DNA from: Fistulifera solaris
Lineage: Eukaryota; Bacillariophyta; Bacillariophyceae; Naviculales; Stauroneidaceae
DNA length: 64,000 bases
Direction: 5' to 3'
Assembly: GCA_030295235.1 (NCBI GenBank)
Contig: AP026131.1
Coordinates: 1,116,001 to 1,180,000, forward strand
Below, piece by piece: positions 31,652-43,596 of this stretch. The notes beneath the pieces were generated by a model, which worked only from the letters and a program-made list of their open reading frames with translations, was not told the origin of the DNA and searched no databases. Within the stretch, counting starts at the first letter, position 1, and every line of letters begins with the position of its first letter. A program made the position numbers and the translations under genes.

Positions 31652-34600
31652 CGCTCCTCGATCTGAAACGGTTCCTCGCTGTCTAGAGAGTTAACGTGGG
31701 CGTGTCCCATGATAACTGACCTTAGTTTCAGAAACAAACTTCCTTGCAATGGTTTTGTGAAGAAATCGGCTATCATCTTTAAAGTGGGGCAGTGTCGGAT
31801 GGTAATTCCCTCAGCTTTCACCCTGTCCTTAATAAAAAAAATAACGGATGTTGATGTGTCGCGATTTCGGTCCCGCGAGAAGTCCTTCCATTTTTCTCAA
31901 GCTTGATTGCGCTTTCGTTGTCTTGCTCGAAAATGTTTTCCTCAATTTTGTAACCTTGAGCTTCTAAAAACATCTTCATCCATAGCGTATTCGGTAGGTA
32001 ATCACTAGCCAACCAGCTCAGCTTCAGTGGAACTCTTGGTGTTCAACTTTTGTTTCGACGACTTGCAGATCAACCCTCCGGTTCCGAAGAGATAACTCCA
32101 CCAGTATGGCTTCGCATGTCGGGGTGAACAGCGTACGAAGCGTCTACCCAAGTTCGCATTTTCCCCAGATCGTCGGCTCCAATGATGTACCCAAGGTCGA
32201 AGCGTTCCTTTTAAATATTCCAACACTCTCTTCAGTTTTCGCTCGTCCTCTTCCGTGGCCTTAGAAACTCGAGTGCATAGGAAACATACTGGCAGTAAGA
32301 TGTCCATTCTGGCACGAGTTGCCACATACAAAAGCTTGGCCGATACACTGTGGAAACTATCATTTCGTTTCTTGTCGAGGCCTAGGCGAGGTCTCGTCCA
32401 CCTCAAACAAATAATGTTTAGCAGGGCGTGCTCGCAGTTCTCGAAATTTCTAAACCTGATTCCGCAATGGCCTCTTCTAGGTAACGACCTCATGCTGATG
32501 GTTGCTGTGTTGTTTCCGTTGTAGACTACTTTCATACCAAGGAACTTCGTGTTCTTTTCCACGTCTCACCGTCATTTTCCCGAAGCTCGATTCGATGTTT
32601 GAAATAACTGCTGACACTACATCCGGATCCTTGTGGGATACTTTCATGTCGTCAACATACCACACGATTGTGCATTGCGATCCATTAAAATCGCAGTTCG
32701 CCACGCATTGGTCGTGAGGGATTCAGCTCAAAACCCATGTCTTGTAGGGTTTCCGAAAACATTTTGTACCACAACAGCGCGCTTTTCACGCATCCGTGAG
32801 AGCCTTCTTCAGTTGCACGTAAATCGTCTTCTTTCCGTTCTCTACGCAGACGTAAGGTAGGTACTTTTCGCTCATTTTACAGAGGATTTCCACAGCTTTT
32901 CCGGTAAATTTCAGTATAACAAAATCATCCATCATGGCCTTCAGGTAGGCGCCTGCTACATCGCATATTCCCGCGTCTCTTCCCTCAAAAACGTCTATCA
33001 AGAACGACGTAATCAACGCGTCGGCTGCCACTGTCGGGGATGCGGTCTCAGATTTGTCGTAAAGCGACCTCTGTTTGCTTCCATCGGCCACCGTCCTGCC
33101 TTTCAGGCTTCCGTCTCGCTTTTCTTTCAGTAGATTTAGCGCTCGCGAGGGCGGCTTTCTTTTCGTCCTCGGTTAGCTCACTCGCATATCTTGGTATGAA
33201 CACCGTGAGGTCATCAAGCTGTTGAAATTCCTGTAGGAGTGCGTTCTCTGCTTTCTCTCCGTGTTTGCGCAGGCCGGCTTGCTCTGACATTTGGGTCAAT
33301 ATCACCGCTACCACAACACGTAGCACGGAGTCAGTGACGATACTTTCCTTGACGCTTCGCTGTTGCATTTTGTAGCATACAAAATACATTCCTGCTAGGC
33401 TCTTTGGTGTCGTCGTCGTTCTCGCACGGTTTCTACAAACGGATATTCGGACGCTCCTTGGTCTTCAACCGATGGATCGTCCTCGCCGTGTTTTCCGTCG
33501 CTATACTCGGAAACGCCGTCGCTACTATCATCATTCTCATCTGGTGGGGCGGCATTCGCTCCTGGGACTCCTGTGTCTGTCTCAAGGACGATGGTCGCTC
33601 CTAGAGTAGCCGCTCCTTGATCGTTCGCTCCTTGCTCGCCGGCCACTTCATTATCGATGTGAATTGTGGTGGTGTCTGTCTGAATGTGCGGCTCCGTGCT
33701 CGCTCCTTGGTCCATGGCATCGGTAAATGGGGCATCAAAAGGAGACGCAAGGAAATGGAGTTCCTCGTCGTCGATAGAAAGAAAACGGTCATCCAGGTCA
33801 TGGTCGTCAGCTCGCTCCTTCGTGTGTGGTAGATAGTCCTTGTCGTATTCATCGCCGCCGATCGGCATGTCGGGATCCCATTCAAAAACGAGGCCGGTTT
33901 CCTGAATGGGGGCTGGTCCTCAGCCAAAGCCAGAGCATGGACACGATCGATGGCCGTATCCGGGATCCGTCCGACGCGTTGCCATTGGTGCCGGGTGACA
34001 CGAGCACCGGTGGCGAGGGACATGAAAGCGTAGTCGCCATTGGCATTTCCGCTGGGGCCAAGGGCAATGGCCCCCAGCCGTACGGGAGTGAAGTGTATTG
34101 CTGGGTGTAGTAGGCTCGAAAATTTGTACGTACTCGCCAAACTCCAAAGTCATCTTATTGTAATCGGGAAAACCTGCGCCAGTGACGATCGTGGTGGGGC
34201 TCATGGTATCGGAAACTCCGTCGCGACGGGGAAAAAGATTGAGACAGCGCACAGCATCCTTGACGAGCTCCACGACCATAAGTTTGGGGAGACGCTTATA
34301 CGGCATACCATGCACAGCAGCACGGGTACGCTTCGCGGATGGTGCGAATGGAACGCTCAACTTCACCAACGTGGCTGTCAGCAGGGACAACATCAAGAAG
34401 CACAGGGAGGACCTCATCCTTTATGCAGCTGAACTCGTTGTCGCAGTGCATCCCGTGGACGACAAAACCTCGCGTGCTGTACAAATTGATGGCACGTTTG
34501 GTTTCGTGAAGAATTGTTTTCTTCGACCTGTCGGGAACGGAGGCAAGGGTGCGGTATCCGATGTTGGCAGCGAGATGGTGTGGAAAAAGGGAATTCCTTG

Positions 34601-36924
34601 CACAAACAGAAAATCCGCGCACAAAGTCACGTCACGATGATGTAGAAGAATGGGTGCCGGAATCGGGATAGCTTTGAAAGAGGGCACGTGAGGCGCGTCA
34701 GCACCGCTGGCGTGTCTTTCCTTTCAGCGTTATGACATCAGGCCCATAAATGGCTAAAGCACGTTTGGCTGCCGTCGGTGATCGGAGAGTTCGCGAATGA
34801 AGTTGCTTCGGAGGTACCATTCAAACTCTTCTTCGGAGGGTCGACCTGCAATGCGATAAATACGCCTTGCCTCGTCTGCGGCGTCAATCTGGCGTTTGGT
34901 CCACAGCTTCTTCTGTCCTGCTACGGTTTGAAGTAACGTGTACATTTTAACGGAGGTGCTATCGTTAGGGCTAAAAACGTATAGACCGGAGTCCGCTTCT
35001 TCGAAACGCATTTCTGAACCGTCCAAACGATGAACGATAAAGGCAGGGGACTCGGACGTATCCATGGTGATGCGACAGACACGGCGGACCTCGGCAAGCG
35101 AAAGGATGTTCGCAATCGACTCGGGATTGTACCAGACAGGACCTAGATTCGGGAAATCGCCAATCAGGTTCGAGGGTTTGACTACCGCCCGTTGGTGATG
35201 GCGCGCAGCACTTGCTCACTGGGGGCGGATGTTCGTAAGCATGGATGCATTCCGGAAAACAGAGACTGTGGATTGTGAGTCAAGCAAAATCCAGTTGGGG
35301 TCGATCCCGCTGTCCGAGGGCGGCGTGCAAGGACGAAACCGTGTTGCATCAAAGTTGTTCCGGCTGACGGTCGGGCCATTGGGACAGCGGTTTCGCGAAA
35401 TGACCAGGCTGCTTGCACTTGCTGCAAGTGATATGAGCGAACACTTCGCCCGTTGGTACCAGGAACGACAGTTCCGACTTGGGCAGTAGGTGATGCCGCT
35501 CACTTCGCTTCGCTCCTGTGACGGCACCGGTGATGGCCGTGTTGGTTGTGGAGGGCTTTGCGCGGACTGCGACTGAGAGTTGTTCCGGGCTTGCTGCTGT
35601 TAAAAGAATTCGCTAGCTCGTTCGAAGACTGCCAAAACGCACGGGGTCTGCGTTGCGGATGATGGCAAGTGCAAGAGTCCCTTCCCTGGCCCGCTCATAT
35701 CCTCCGAGGTCGGGCACAGCGTCTGGGTCATCTCGATCGCGAAAAACGTACTCGGCAATGTGGCCGCCGTAGCACTCAATGGCCTCGGCCCATCCACGCA
35801 AGTTCTCGACGTAAGCTTCCACCGATTCGCTGGCGTGTTGTGAACAGTTCAGGAAATTGTACCGGGCGCCGAGGGAGAGAGAGTCCGAGCTTTTTGGTGG
35901 AGTCAAACTGCAACATGATAGACCGAATGTTAGTAAACAACCACACACAATCGGTGTCCTTAGGACGCTGTTTTGTACCCGTCCAGGGCTTTCAATCGCG
36001 CCTTCATAGCGGGGGGTGCACTGCTTCCAACCAGCGGTGAAAGGGCAGGGAGGCTCACTTCGACAAGTTGCTCGTGGTGCCTTTCGACGCTTACAGTCGC
36101 GTTCGTATTGATCTTCCAAACGGTAGCGGTGCATCGTCGGGTGGCGGGGTGGGTGCTGTCAGCACGGGAGCCTCAATTGTTGTTCCAAAAATCGGTGCAA
36201 GGTCCTCGGCGTACGTGATTTTTGTACGCGCGTATCCCTGCAGCTCTTCCATGGTCCTTCCAAAAGACGGTCTGGTCTGGCTCCTCCTGCGGTCTCAAAA
36301 ACGTAACCGTTCATCTCGGCTATTTCTCCTTCGTGAGGGACGCGTTCTTTGGGCTTGGCCGCGGCATTGTCGGCCGATCTTTGGCCTCGGTTGCGGTTGC
36401 GGTTCCTTCCTCCTCGTCCAGCTGCGGCAGCGGTCGCCGGGTGGTACCCTGCTCAGTGGCCGGCTTGGTTTCGCTGTTCATGATCGGTGCCGGTCTCGTC
36501 GGGTCTGTGCGAGATGTTGTTGAGCTCTGTAGACTTGGAGGTTCAACTCGTTTCGCAAATACACCCGTGTCCGAGTTACTCGCGTTACAACTCCGCTACC
36601 GATACTGCTCGATGATCTGGGGGCGCCCACGGGCCGGTCCAAGTTGCAGGGCGGTTCACTTGGTTTTCGATGCATTTCGGTCGCCAATCTCAAACACAAA
36701 AACCTCTTCGAACTCGCCCGAATCGTCCACACCTTGCGTTCGTCTCGCGTTGTTGATTGCCTCGACTTGTGCGATGAGGGCGTTCTCTCGGAGTCGTAGA
36801 CTTTGTAGCTCTTTGATAATGGCAGCAATCCTTTCGTCGCCGTCTTGCATCAGCTGAGAGGACGTATAGGTGTCGAAAACAAATTCGAAACAATAGAGAA
36901 AAATAATCTTTTCTCTTGAAACAA

Positions 36925-37239
36925 TGTTAGAAAATGCAAATTCCACTTCGGCGATTCACGAAACTTATCCGTGAACCAATACAAACACTACGCAGCAATC
37001 AGCTTATGTAGGGCCGAACTCGATACAATAACTTGTCAATAAAAGGAGAGTAAATAAAACTTCCGTCTATTAACTGGATTGTTTCAAGAGAATGAGCTCT
37101 TGAAACCACCGCGGACAACGCCGGCCCATGTTACCGTTTACTAACTTTCACATTGGCCCGCCTGTTCTTTACTGCGTCAGTTTTATCGTTCTCATCTTCA
37201 CTACGGTTAGAGATCGTTTCAGATTCGCAACTTCCAACA
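36925..37239 (-). repeat. 5' LTR of the copia element
   Basis: Right LTR, upstream in element orientation. Its outer edge meets the CGATG duplication at 37240-37244. Confidence 0.92.
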
Positions 37240-37677
37240 CGATGATGCTGTGTTTTCTCGCCAGAATGACGGCAGCGCAGTCACGCCACCGTTCAGTCAC
37301 TCTTTCATGCGCAGTAAGGATAAAGGTATTCCGTGCGTTCGCAACTTGAACCTTGCGAAAAACGCAACTTGACGTCATGTACACTTTGTCACCAAAGCGG
37401 CACTCATCCATCGATGTGATTGGTTTAGCATAACACAAAATTTCTGACTCATTGGTAAGCTTCCGATCTCCTTGAAGTTCACCGTGATTTCGACGTCAGC
37501 ACGAGACACTACACTTTATTCTATAGACACTTGGAAGCTCGATCGGTCCGTCCATCCGGAAAAACATCGAGCTGATGCGAAGATGAGGCGCAATACAACC
37601 AAAAAGACTGGCTCTCCGTTGGCGTGTTGTATTCCACAATAAATTCCTTTCCATAAAAGTTTTCATCAATAGCCGAC
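37240..37677. other. sufD upstream region, cut off by the copia element
   Basis: 438 bases between the right LTR and the sufD ATG; together with 31090-31333 it once formed one divergent promoter region of about 680 bases. No further motif is recognised. Confidence 0.5.
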
Positions 37678-39594
37678 ATGATCTTACGAAGCGCATTGTT
37701 GCTGCTCACTTTGGCCGCATCGGAGGCATTTCTGATGCCGCAGCGCACGAGACACACACCTTCGTTACGTGTGAGTATCGGCCTCGGGCCGGAGCAAGAT
37801 CAAGAAAATGCCAAGGAACAAGAGCTTGTTTATGAGATTCCAAATCACGAGGAATATCGAACGTCACGTCGTTCCAAATTCGATGAGCAGTGCGATCAGT
37901 GGTTTGCCGCGCTCCTGTCGGGGGAGGATAGTCCGTGTTTGGGGGTTCTAGCCGAACAGGCACGAGCCAAATTAGAGACCCCGGTGCCTTTGGTGAATGA
38001 TATCGAAAAAGATACCAGCGACGAAGAATGGACGCCCTATGTTAGTACGAGATTGCCCTGGACTCCGTTAGTACCGGCCTTTGGTTTGGAGCAATTCGGT
38101 CTCCCGATTCCGCGACGTAACGCCGAGACGTGGAGGCACTTTGATGTGCCCGGAATGGTGCAACAAGAGTACAGCGGAACCGCACAGCCAGTGTCGCGAG
38201 AGGATTTTCAACAACAAATCGAGCGGGCCGGTGTGTGGTTAGAGGATGATGCCTGTGAAGCTCGTTTGGTGTATGTGAACGGATACTTTGCGCCAGAGCT
38301 TTCGAAGACGACATCGGATGTATACAATCTAGAGGAGCTTCCAAAAGACGAACATTTACAAAAATGCTTGGGACGATTCACCGATGGTTTTACGGATGAA
38401 TTAGCGGCGGCTGTACCGAATGGAGAGCGCACCGAAACGCTTTATTCGAAATTGAGTTTGCCGGATCACAATCTCGGCGATCCGACCAGTCAGTTTGCTA
38501 TCAACACCCAACAAGGCACGGCGTGCTTTGCTGCCTTGAATACGATTAAGACGCGAGGTGTAGCTGTCGTACGTTCAAAGTCGGTGGTCGAAAAACCGGT
38601 TCTAATCATTCAGGCCGTGACACCGTCGGCGGGTGGATCACAAGAGAATGGCAGCGGTGTAGCGCTGCATCCTCGTGTACTCGCTGTGGCCGAGGATCAC
38701 TCACGGCTGTCACTGGTACAGTCTTGTTTGGATTTGAATGATGATTCGACACCTAAACCCAAGCTCTACAATGGCTACACACAAATATTTGTGGGCGCTG
38801 GAGCGAATGTGACCCATTCGTACCTGGAGGAATCAGGTGGTATGGTTACAGCTTGTGTGGAAAAGGGAGACGAGGAGTTTGGTGAAGGTGAACCAAAGGC
38901 TCGGGAAATTGAGGCGGCTCGGCCTCCTCTCAAAGATACACATCTGGAAGCCATCGATGTTCACGTCACTGGACAAGAAGGAAGATACGAAGGAACATTA
39001 CTGAGTGTCGGTGGAAGTGGTCGCATTCGAGTCGCGCACTCCCTTTCCTTACTTCAGCCCGAGACAACTGGGATAATTAATGGCTTTTCTCTGTCCGGCG
39101 GCACACAAAGGACCGACATGAAAACAAACATCCATCATATTGCTGCAGGCGCGAAGAGTGAACAATTGCAAAAGAACATGATCGGTGGTCGAGCTGTCGG
39201 TGCTTTCCGTGGAAGAATTCGAGTGGAACAAAGCGCGCAGCAGACCGATAGCGCACAGCTGTCGCGTACAGTCCTGCTCAGTGACAAGGCTCGCGCGTGG
39301 GCGGTTCCGTCGCTGGAAATTATAGCCGATGATGTGCAATGTGCACATGGAGCGACGATTTCCGATTTGAGTGAAGAGGAACTGTTTTACCTGAGATCGC
39401 GCGGTCTTGATCGAGCTTTATCAAGAAATTTGCTCATGTATGCATTCGCTGGCGACATCTGTAGCTGTGTGGATCCAGCTCTTTTGGGAAGTGTCGACAG
39501 CAAAGAAGGATTACAAAAGCGAATGATTCGAAAGCTAGAGAATCTGGTTCCACAAGGTGAACGCGCTATCACGGGTGAATTTCAAAGTATTTAG
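37678..39594 (+). CDS. sufD: Plastid SUF iron-sulphur assembly protein SufD
   Basis: Part of the SufBCD scaffold that builds Fe-S clusters in plastids; in diatoms SufB and SufC are usually plastid-encoded and SufD nuclear. Residues 1-18 are a signal peptide (LRSALLLLTLAASEAF) with the cleavage motif SEAF|LMP, then a Ser/Arg transit segment. The N-terminal helical domain is followed by the beta-helix, with TDMKTNIHHIA, GGRAVGAFRGRIRVEQ and the SufB/D signature IADDVQCAHGATISDLSEEE plus LFYLRSRGLDRALSRNLLMYAF. The 638 aa exceed bacterial SufD (about 420) through the presequence and inserts in the first half. One exon, ATG at 37678. Confidence 0.95.
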   Translation: MILRSALLLLTLAASEAFLMPQRTRHTPSLRVSIGLGPEQDQENAKEQELVYEIPNHEEYRTSRRSKFDEQCDQWFAALLSGEDSPCLGVLAEQARAKLETPVPLVNDIEKDTSDEEWTPYVSTRLPWTPLVPAFGLEQFGLPIPRRNAETWRHFDVPGMVQQEYSGTAQPVSREDFQQQIERAGVWLEDDACEARLVYVNGYFAPELSKTTSDVYNLEELPKDEHLQKCLGRFTDGFTDELAAAVPNGERTETLYSKLSLPDHNLGDPTSQFAINTQQGTACFAALNTIKTRGVAVVRSKSVVEKPVLIIQAVTPSAGGSQENGSGVALHPRVLAVAEDHSRLSLVQSCLDLNDDSTPKPKLYNGYTQIFVGAGANVTHSYLEESGGMVTACVEKGDEEFGEGEPKAREIEAARPPLKDTHLEAIDVHVTGQEGRYEGTLLSVGGSGRIRVAHSLSLLQPETTGIINGFSLSGGTQRTDMKTNIHHIAAGAKSEQLQKNMIGGRAVGAFRGRIRVEQSAQQTDSAQLSRTVLLSDKARAWAVPSLEIIADDVQCAHGATISDLSEEELFYLRSRGLDRALSRNLLMYAFAGDICSCVDPALLGSVDSKEGLQKRMIRKLENLVPQGERAITGEFQSI

Positions 39595-39849
39595 AAGTTA
39601 TCTCAAAAACAATAATTCTCAGTTTTACATGCAAAAGGCTATTAATTAATGCAACAGATGATTTCTTCGGCGGGTCTTATAGCTTTTCAGCTTTCATGAA
39701 ATAGAAAGCTTTTCCCCTTCTGCATTCTGCAGCGGCTATTTTTCCGCATCAATCACGGACGATGACGCGACTTGCGGGATATTTTTTATTCACTCAATTC
39801 CCCGCAACTTTTGCAGAAGTGGTCGGTCATCGGCAGCCCAAATCTTTAG

Positions 39850-40791
39850 CTAAATTGTTGTAGTTATACTCTCTTGACAAGGCGGTAGACCAAGCGATGC
39901 CGCACAATGAGATGGGTCGGGTCGCGCTCCAAAACAAGCTGGGTCATGCAGTGATGGAAAGATAGCTTTGAGTTCCGGGCATGTTCCTATCACCCAATTT
40001 CGTGCCTCATAGGACCAATCAAAGAGCGTACCGGTCACAACTAGTGGTCCGAAACCTGTATTGCGAATTAATGTGCCATTTTCGGCCATCAGTTGATGCT
40101 TGGCGGGGCCAAACCATTCCGTTTCTTCCGTAGTCGCGAGACGATATTGGGAGCCTTCTTCATTGAGACGTCGAATCATTTGTACCAGTCGCGTATCGAA
40201 TCGACGCTCGCCCAGTTGATGCCAGTACGGTGAATTCATGGCTGTCAGCACTACTGTGCGATTTTGCAACGAATGCGTCGACCCATCGCCACCTTCGCCG
40301 TGATTCCAGGGAATACCAATGTAGTCGATCCCCTCCAGGTCGGACCACGTTTTCTGGCTGTTACTGCAAAGAACACCATCGCCGTTAATTGTCAAAACGC
40401 GGTCAGCGACAGCATTCTTCCATACCCAACTGTCTTTCCACACTCGGTTCGGTTTCAGATGAGACAGAGAAGGAGGGAGTTCGGTCAAGACAACTCGAGG
40501 ATGCTGTTGGAGGCGTCGCTCTAATCCCCGATGAAATTGCAAGACTTCGGAAAGAAATTCACGTTCATAAAAGATTTGCAAGCCCCAATCGAGAGGAATG
40601 TTGGCGAGAGCATTGTCGACTAATACATTGTAGCGTTTGTAATACCATTTCGGTCGTCGCAGAAACAGCAGCGCGGCCACGCCGTTCCAAGCCGGCCGAC
40701 TCCGTTCGGTGTTATTGCCCTCGTTGCTTTGCAAAAGAAACAAACAAAAGCACCACTGTAGTACAATAATGGCAATGAGAAACCGGATCAT
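39850..40791 (-). CDS. DUF5672-like membrane protein, putative glycosyltransferase
   Basis: About 313 aa from the ATG at 40791; an in-frame codon further upstream at 40845 is not ATG. A signal anchor (RFLIAIIVLQWCFCLFLL) is followed by a luminal domain. It reads YNVLVDNALANIPLDWGLQI, then DRVLTINGDGVLCSNSQKTW and GIDYIGIPWNHGEGGDGSTH with NRTVVLTAMNS, which resembles the acidic, Trp-containing core of the DUF5672 family (sugar-transfer-like fold, function unproven). NRT at residue 207 and NGT are possible N-glycosylation sites. Convergent with sufD. The upstream region carries the CAGTC/GGTCTATAGTAA motif at 40861-40903. Confidence 0.72.
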   Translation of the reverse strand: MIRFLIAIIVLQWCFCLFLLQSNEGNNTERSRPAWNGVAALLFLRRPKWYYKRYNVLVDNALANIPLDWGLQIFYEREFLSEVLQFHRGLERRLQQHPRVVLTELPPSLSHLKPNRVWKDSWVWKNAVADRVLTINGDGVLCSNSQKTWSDLEGIDYIGIPWNHGEGGDGSTHSLQNRTVVLTAMNSPYWHQLGERRFDTRLVQMIRRLNEEGSQYRLATTEETEWFGPAKHQLMAENGTLIRNTGFGPLVVTGTLFDWSYEARNWVIGTCPELKAIFPSLHDPACFGARPDPSHCAASLGLPPCQESITTTI

Positions 40792-40860
40792 ATCAACATG
40801 ATGAGGTACAAGGTGGTCGATTGCAATGTTTTTGTAGCAACGCAATGACTAAACAGTGCG

Positions 40861-40903
40861 CAGTCGTGGTCTACCCGAAGTGTCACTTTTAGGTCTATAG
40901 TAA
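40861..40903 (-). promoter_or_regulatory. Composite motif copy 1 (CAGTCGTGG n22 GGTCTATAGTAA)
   Basis: Two short blocks with starts 31 bases apart, 70-112 bases upstream of the DUF5672-like ATG. The same pair recurs at 47031-47071 (starts 29 apart) and 61829-61870 (30 apart). The strand given is that of the nearest gene; the function is unknown. Confidence 0.45.
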
Positions 40904-41114
40904 AAAGTGAAGGCACCGTTTTGCAAGGCTCTTCGGCGTAAAGCTTAATGACGTGTGATGCAAACGCTGCTAAGGATTAGTTCCTTTGCAAAACAATGCA
41001 TCTAGCTACATATGTTGCTGCGAACGAATGAGTTGTAGGCAGCATTCATGACGGAAGTGCTGTCGTGCGAAAAACGAAATACACTTTGATCCATAGCAAT
41101 ATACGACAAACATC

Positions 41115-42178
41115 AGGTGTCGATCCTCGGATTATTTCGACATGAAATAAAAAAACTCTCAACAAGTATTTCAGAATCATCATTGTTGCGACTTTACTTA
41201 CCCGTATTATTATTATATTCGCAGTTGAGTGACAATGGACGGATGCGAGAGACGCAAAACGAAACCCTTTGTTGTTCGGTTCATTCATGACTACTGTACA
41301 ATCCAGTCTTGGCTGGCGTAAACCAACACTCCGTTTGATAGTGAAAATTTCAAGGTGTCGATCCTCGGATTATTCGACGTGAAAATAATAAAAGAAACTC
41401 TCAACAAGTAATTCAGAATCATCATTGTTGCGACTTCATTTACCCGTAATTTTAATAAAAGTTCTCAGTTGCTCAGTTGAATGACAATGGACGGATGCGA
41501 GAGACGCAAAACGAAACCCTTTGTTGTTCGGTTCATTCATGACTACTGTACAATCCAGTCTTGGCTGGCGTAAACCAACACTCCGTTTGATAGTGAAAAT
41601 TTCAAGGTGTCGATCCTCGGATTATTCGACATGAAAATAATAAAACAAACTCTCAACAAGTAATTCAGAATCATCATTGTTACGACTTCCCTTACCCGTA
41701 ATTTTAACAAAAATTCTCAGTTGCTCAGTTGAATGACAATGGACGGATGCGAGAGACGCAAAGAGAAACCCTTTGTCCATTGGGCCAGTTGTGTTTCTCT
41801 AACTCGATTAGGGATTCGGTTCTCTTGTAGGGATAGGACGTAAGCATAGTGAATTCTACTCAGTAGCCTTTTTTTTGTTGTTCGGTTCATTCATGACTAC
41901 TGTACAATCCAGTCTTGGCTGGCGTAAACCAACACTCCGTTTGATAGTGAAAATTTCAAGGTGTCGATCCTCGGATCTCAACAAGTAATTCAGAATCATC
42001 ATTGTTGCGACTTCACTTACCCGTAATTTTAATAAAAGTTCTCAGTTGCTCAGTTGAATGACAATGGACGGATGCGAGAGACGCAAAACGAAACCCTTTG
42101 TTGTTCGGTTCATTCATGACTACTGTACAATCCAGTCTTGGCTGGCGTAAACCAACACTCCGTTTGATAGTGAAATTT
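41115..42178. repeat. Tandem repeat array, about four units of about 240 bp
   Basis: Units begin AGGTGTCGATCCTCGG at 41115, 41353, 41605 and 41959 and end with TTTGATAGTGAAA. Units are 238 and 252 bp; the third is enlarged by about 110 bp of other sequence after GAGAAACCCTTTG, and the fourth lacks part of its start. Identity is high, so the array is recent. No unit codes for protein. It lies directly upstream of the BTB gene cluster. Confidence 0.9.
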
Positions 42179-42428
42179 TGAGGATTATCGAAAAATATGG
42201 CGCCATAGCCAACAATAATCTGCGTTGAACTTTACTTATGTTGTTTTCACGTACCCCGAAAATCTGGTAGATTTATGTTGATGACACCGCAACCGCAATC
42301 GAACACAACAAACACTGCGCCAATTCGATTTGCCCCTTATTACAGCAGCCAAACCTGGATCTTTGTTGATCTCTCTTTGCGCTTACCCCTGTAATCTGAA
42401 ATCGTCCCTCGTCTGCTGGGAACTTACC

Positions 42429-43410
42429 ATGCCCTTTCACGAACGCGACGAAGAGCAAGAAGCGGCCCTCAGTGAAGCACTCAGCATTCTTCCGAACCTT
42501 TTGACGAAACGCCGCAAGATTTTGGACGAGCGCGAAGAAGAACTAAAAAAGGCATTCGAGAAACTGGAAAGGGAGAAGCAGAGTATCGGCTGTGGAAACG
42601 ACAGTGATGTTATTCATCTGAATGTAGGAGGTACTTTGATGGCGACTGCGCGCAGTACGCTTACCTATGTGGAAAGCTCCATGTTGGCGGCTCGGTTTTC
42701 CGGGCGCTGGGACGAAAAGTATCGCGAAAGATAAGAACGGAAACTTTTTCATCGATCAGCCGGTTGAGTTGTTTCAGCCTTTGATCGACTATATTCGAAA
42801 CAGGCAGAGTCATACGCCTTTAGCAATGCCATTGCAGTCTCCAGGTTGGAGTGAATTCGGTCCTATTAGTCAAAATAGGAAATATGTTGACTTCAAGCGA
42901 ATGGTAGAATATTTTGGTGCTACTCTAGGTATTTTCCCGGTTGAACTGAGAGACTTTACGGCTGCCGAAAGCGAATGCCTTGCTGTGACTGGTCCGTCCT
43001 CGTTCTTCAAAGTTGCATTTGATGAGTGGAAGATCTGCGGGCTGGTTCCGTTGGGACATGACAGGAAGATTACAGGATTCGAAGTGAAGATCGGTGAAGC
43101 TGTTAATCTACAAATCGGATGGAATGAAGACTCGATCTATACCAATACAGCTGTCGGCGGTCATGATTGCTCGATAGCGCTGGACGTTGCGAGAGGTGGG
43201 ATGCTATGCAATATTGACTACTTCGAAGCAATAGGAGACCCTATCCGGAAGGGGACGGTGGTAAAATGCAGGAATTTCGGAAAAGAGTGGTTCATTGACG
43301 GGGAGAAAATTACTGGAGCTTGGAGCAACCACTGGGACGCTGCCAGCCCTGTACCGGCCATATCCGGCAAAGGCGAATGGACGATTACGGCGATAGAAAT
43401 TGAGCCCTAG
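42429..43410 (+). CDS. BTB (T1-type) protein, copy A; one-base frameshift
   Basis: First of four tandem paralogues. From the ATG at 42429 comes an acidic helix (ERDEEQEAALSEALSILP to FEKLEREKQ), probably a coiled coil, then a K-channel-tetramerisation-type BTB domain opening DVIHLNVGGTLMATARSTLT and SMLAARFSGRWDE. Such domains form homo-oligomers and often recruit cullin-3. After RWDE an extra A in a run of four (42716-42719; paralogues have three) shifts the frame. The sequence resumes NGNFFIDQPVELFQPLIDYI and a C-terminal module of about 200 residues ending GKGEWTITAIEIEP. That module (GFEVKIGEAVNLQIGW, FGKEWFIDGEKI) is shared by all four copies and is unknown to me. The break may be real or an assembly error. 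Confidence 0.85.
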
Positions 43411-43596
43411 ATGTGAGCGCTTCCTTAAGTATACACTACTTTCAGTTATGTGAGTTAAAGCAATTAAAAATTGCAACACCGCCTGTCTAGTAAAGACAGT
43501 TGCATATGTACTTTATTTATTAAAAATTTACGTCCTCGCTGATACTTGCGTGGGCCCGTCTTTGATTGACGTTGGAAAAGCAGAAAGAATCTTCTC

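Larger units (their letters stand above)
31334..37239 (-). mobile_element. Ty1/copia LTR retrotransposon (CoDi-like), young but broken
   Basis: The element spans two LTRs of about 315-318 bp that begin TG and end CA, and a 5-bp target duplication CGATG lies at both outer edges (31329-31333 and 37240-37244). It reads on the minus strand. The order is gag-like region (about 36.9-35.2 kb), protease/integrase (about 35.2-33.9 kb), reverse transcriptase (about 33.1-32.5 kb, with the YVDD box near 32.65 kb) and RNase H (about 32.5-31.7 kb), which is the copia order. The coding part is interrupted in several places, so it is a fossil. The LTRs are about 98-99 percent identical, pointing to a recent insertion. 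It lies in the upstream region shared by the GH5 gene and sufD. Confidence 0.93.
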
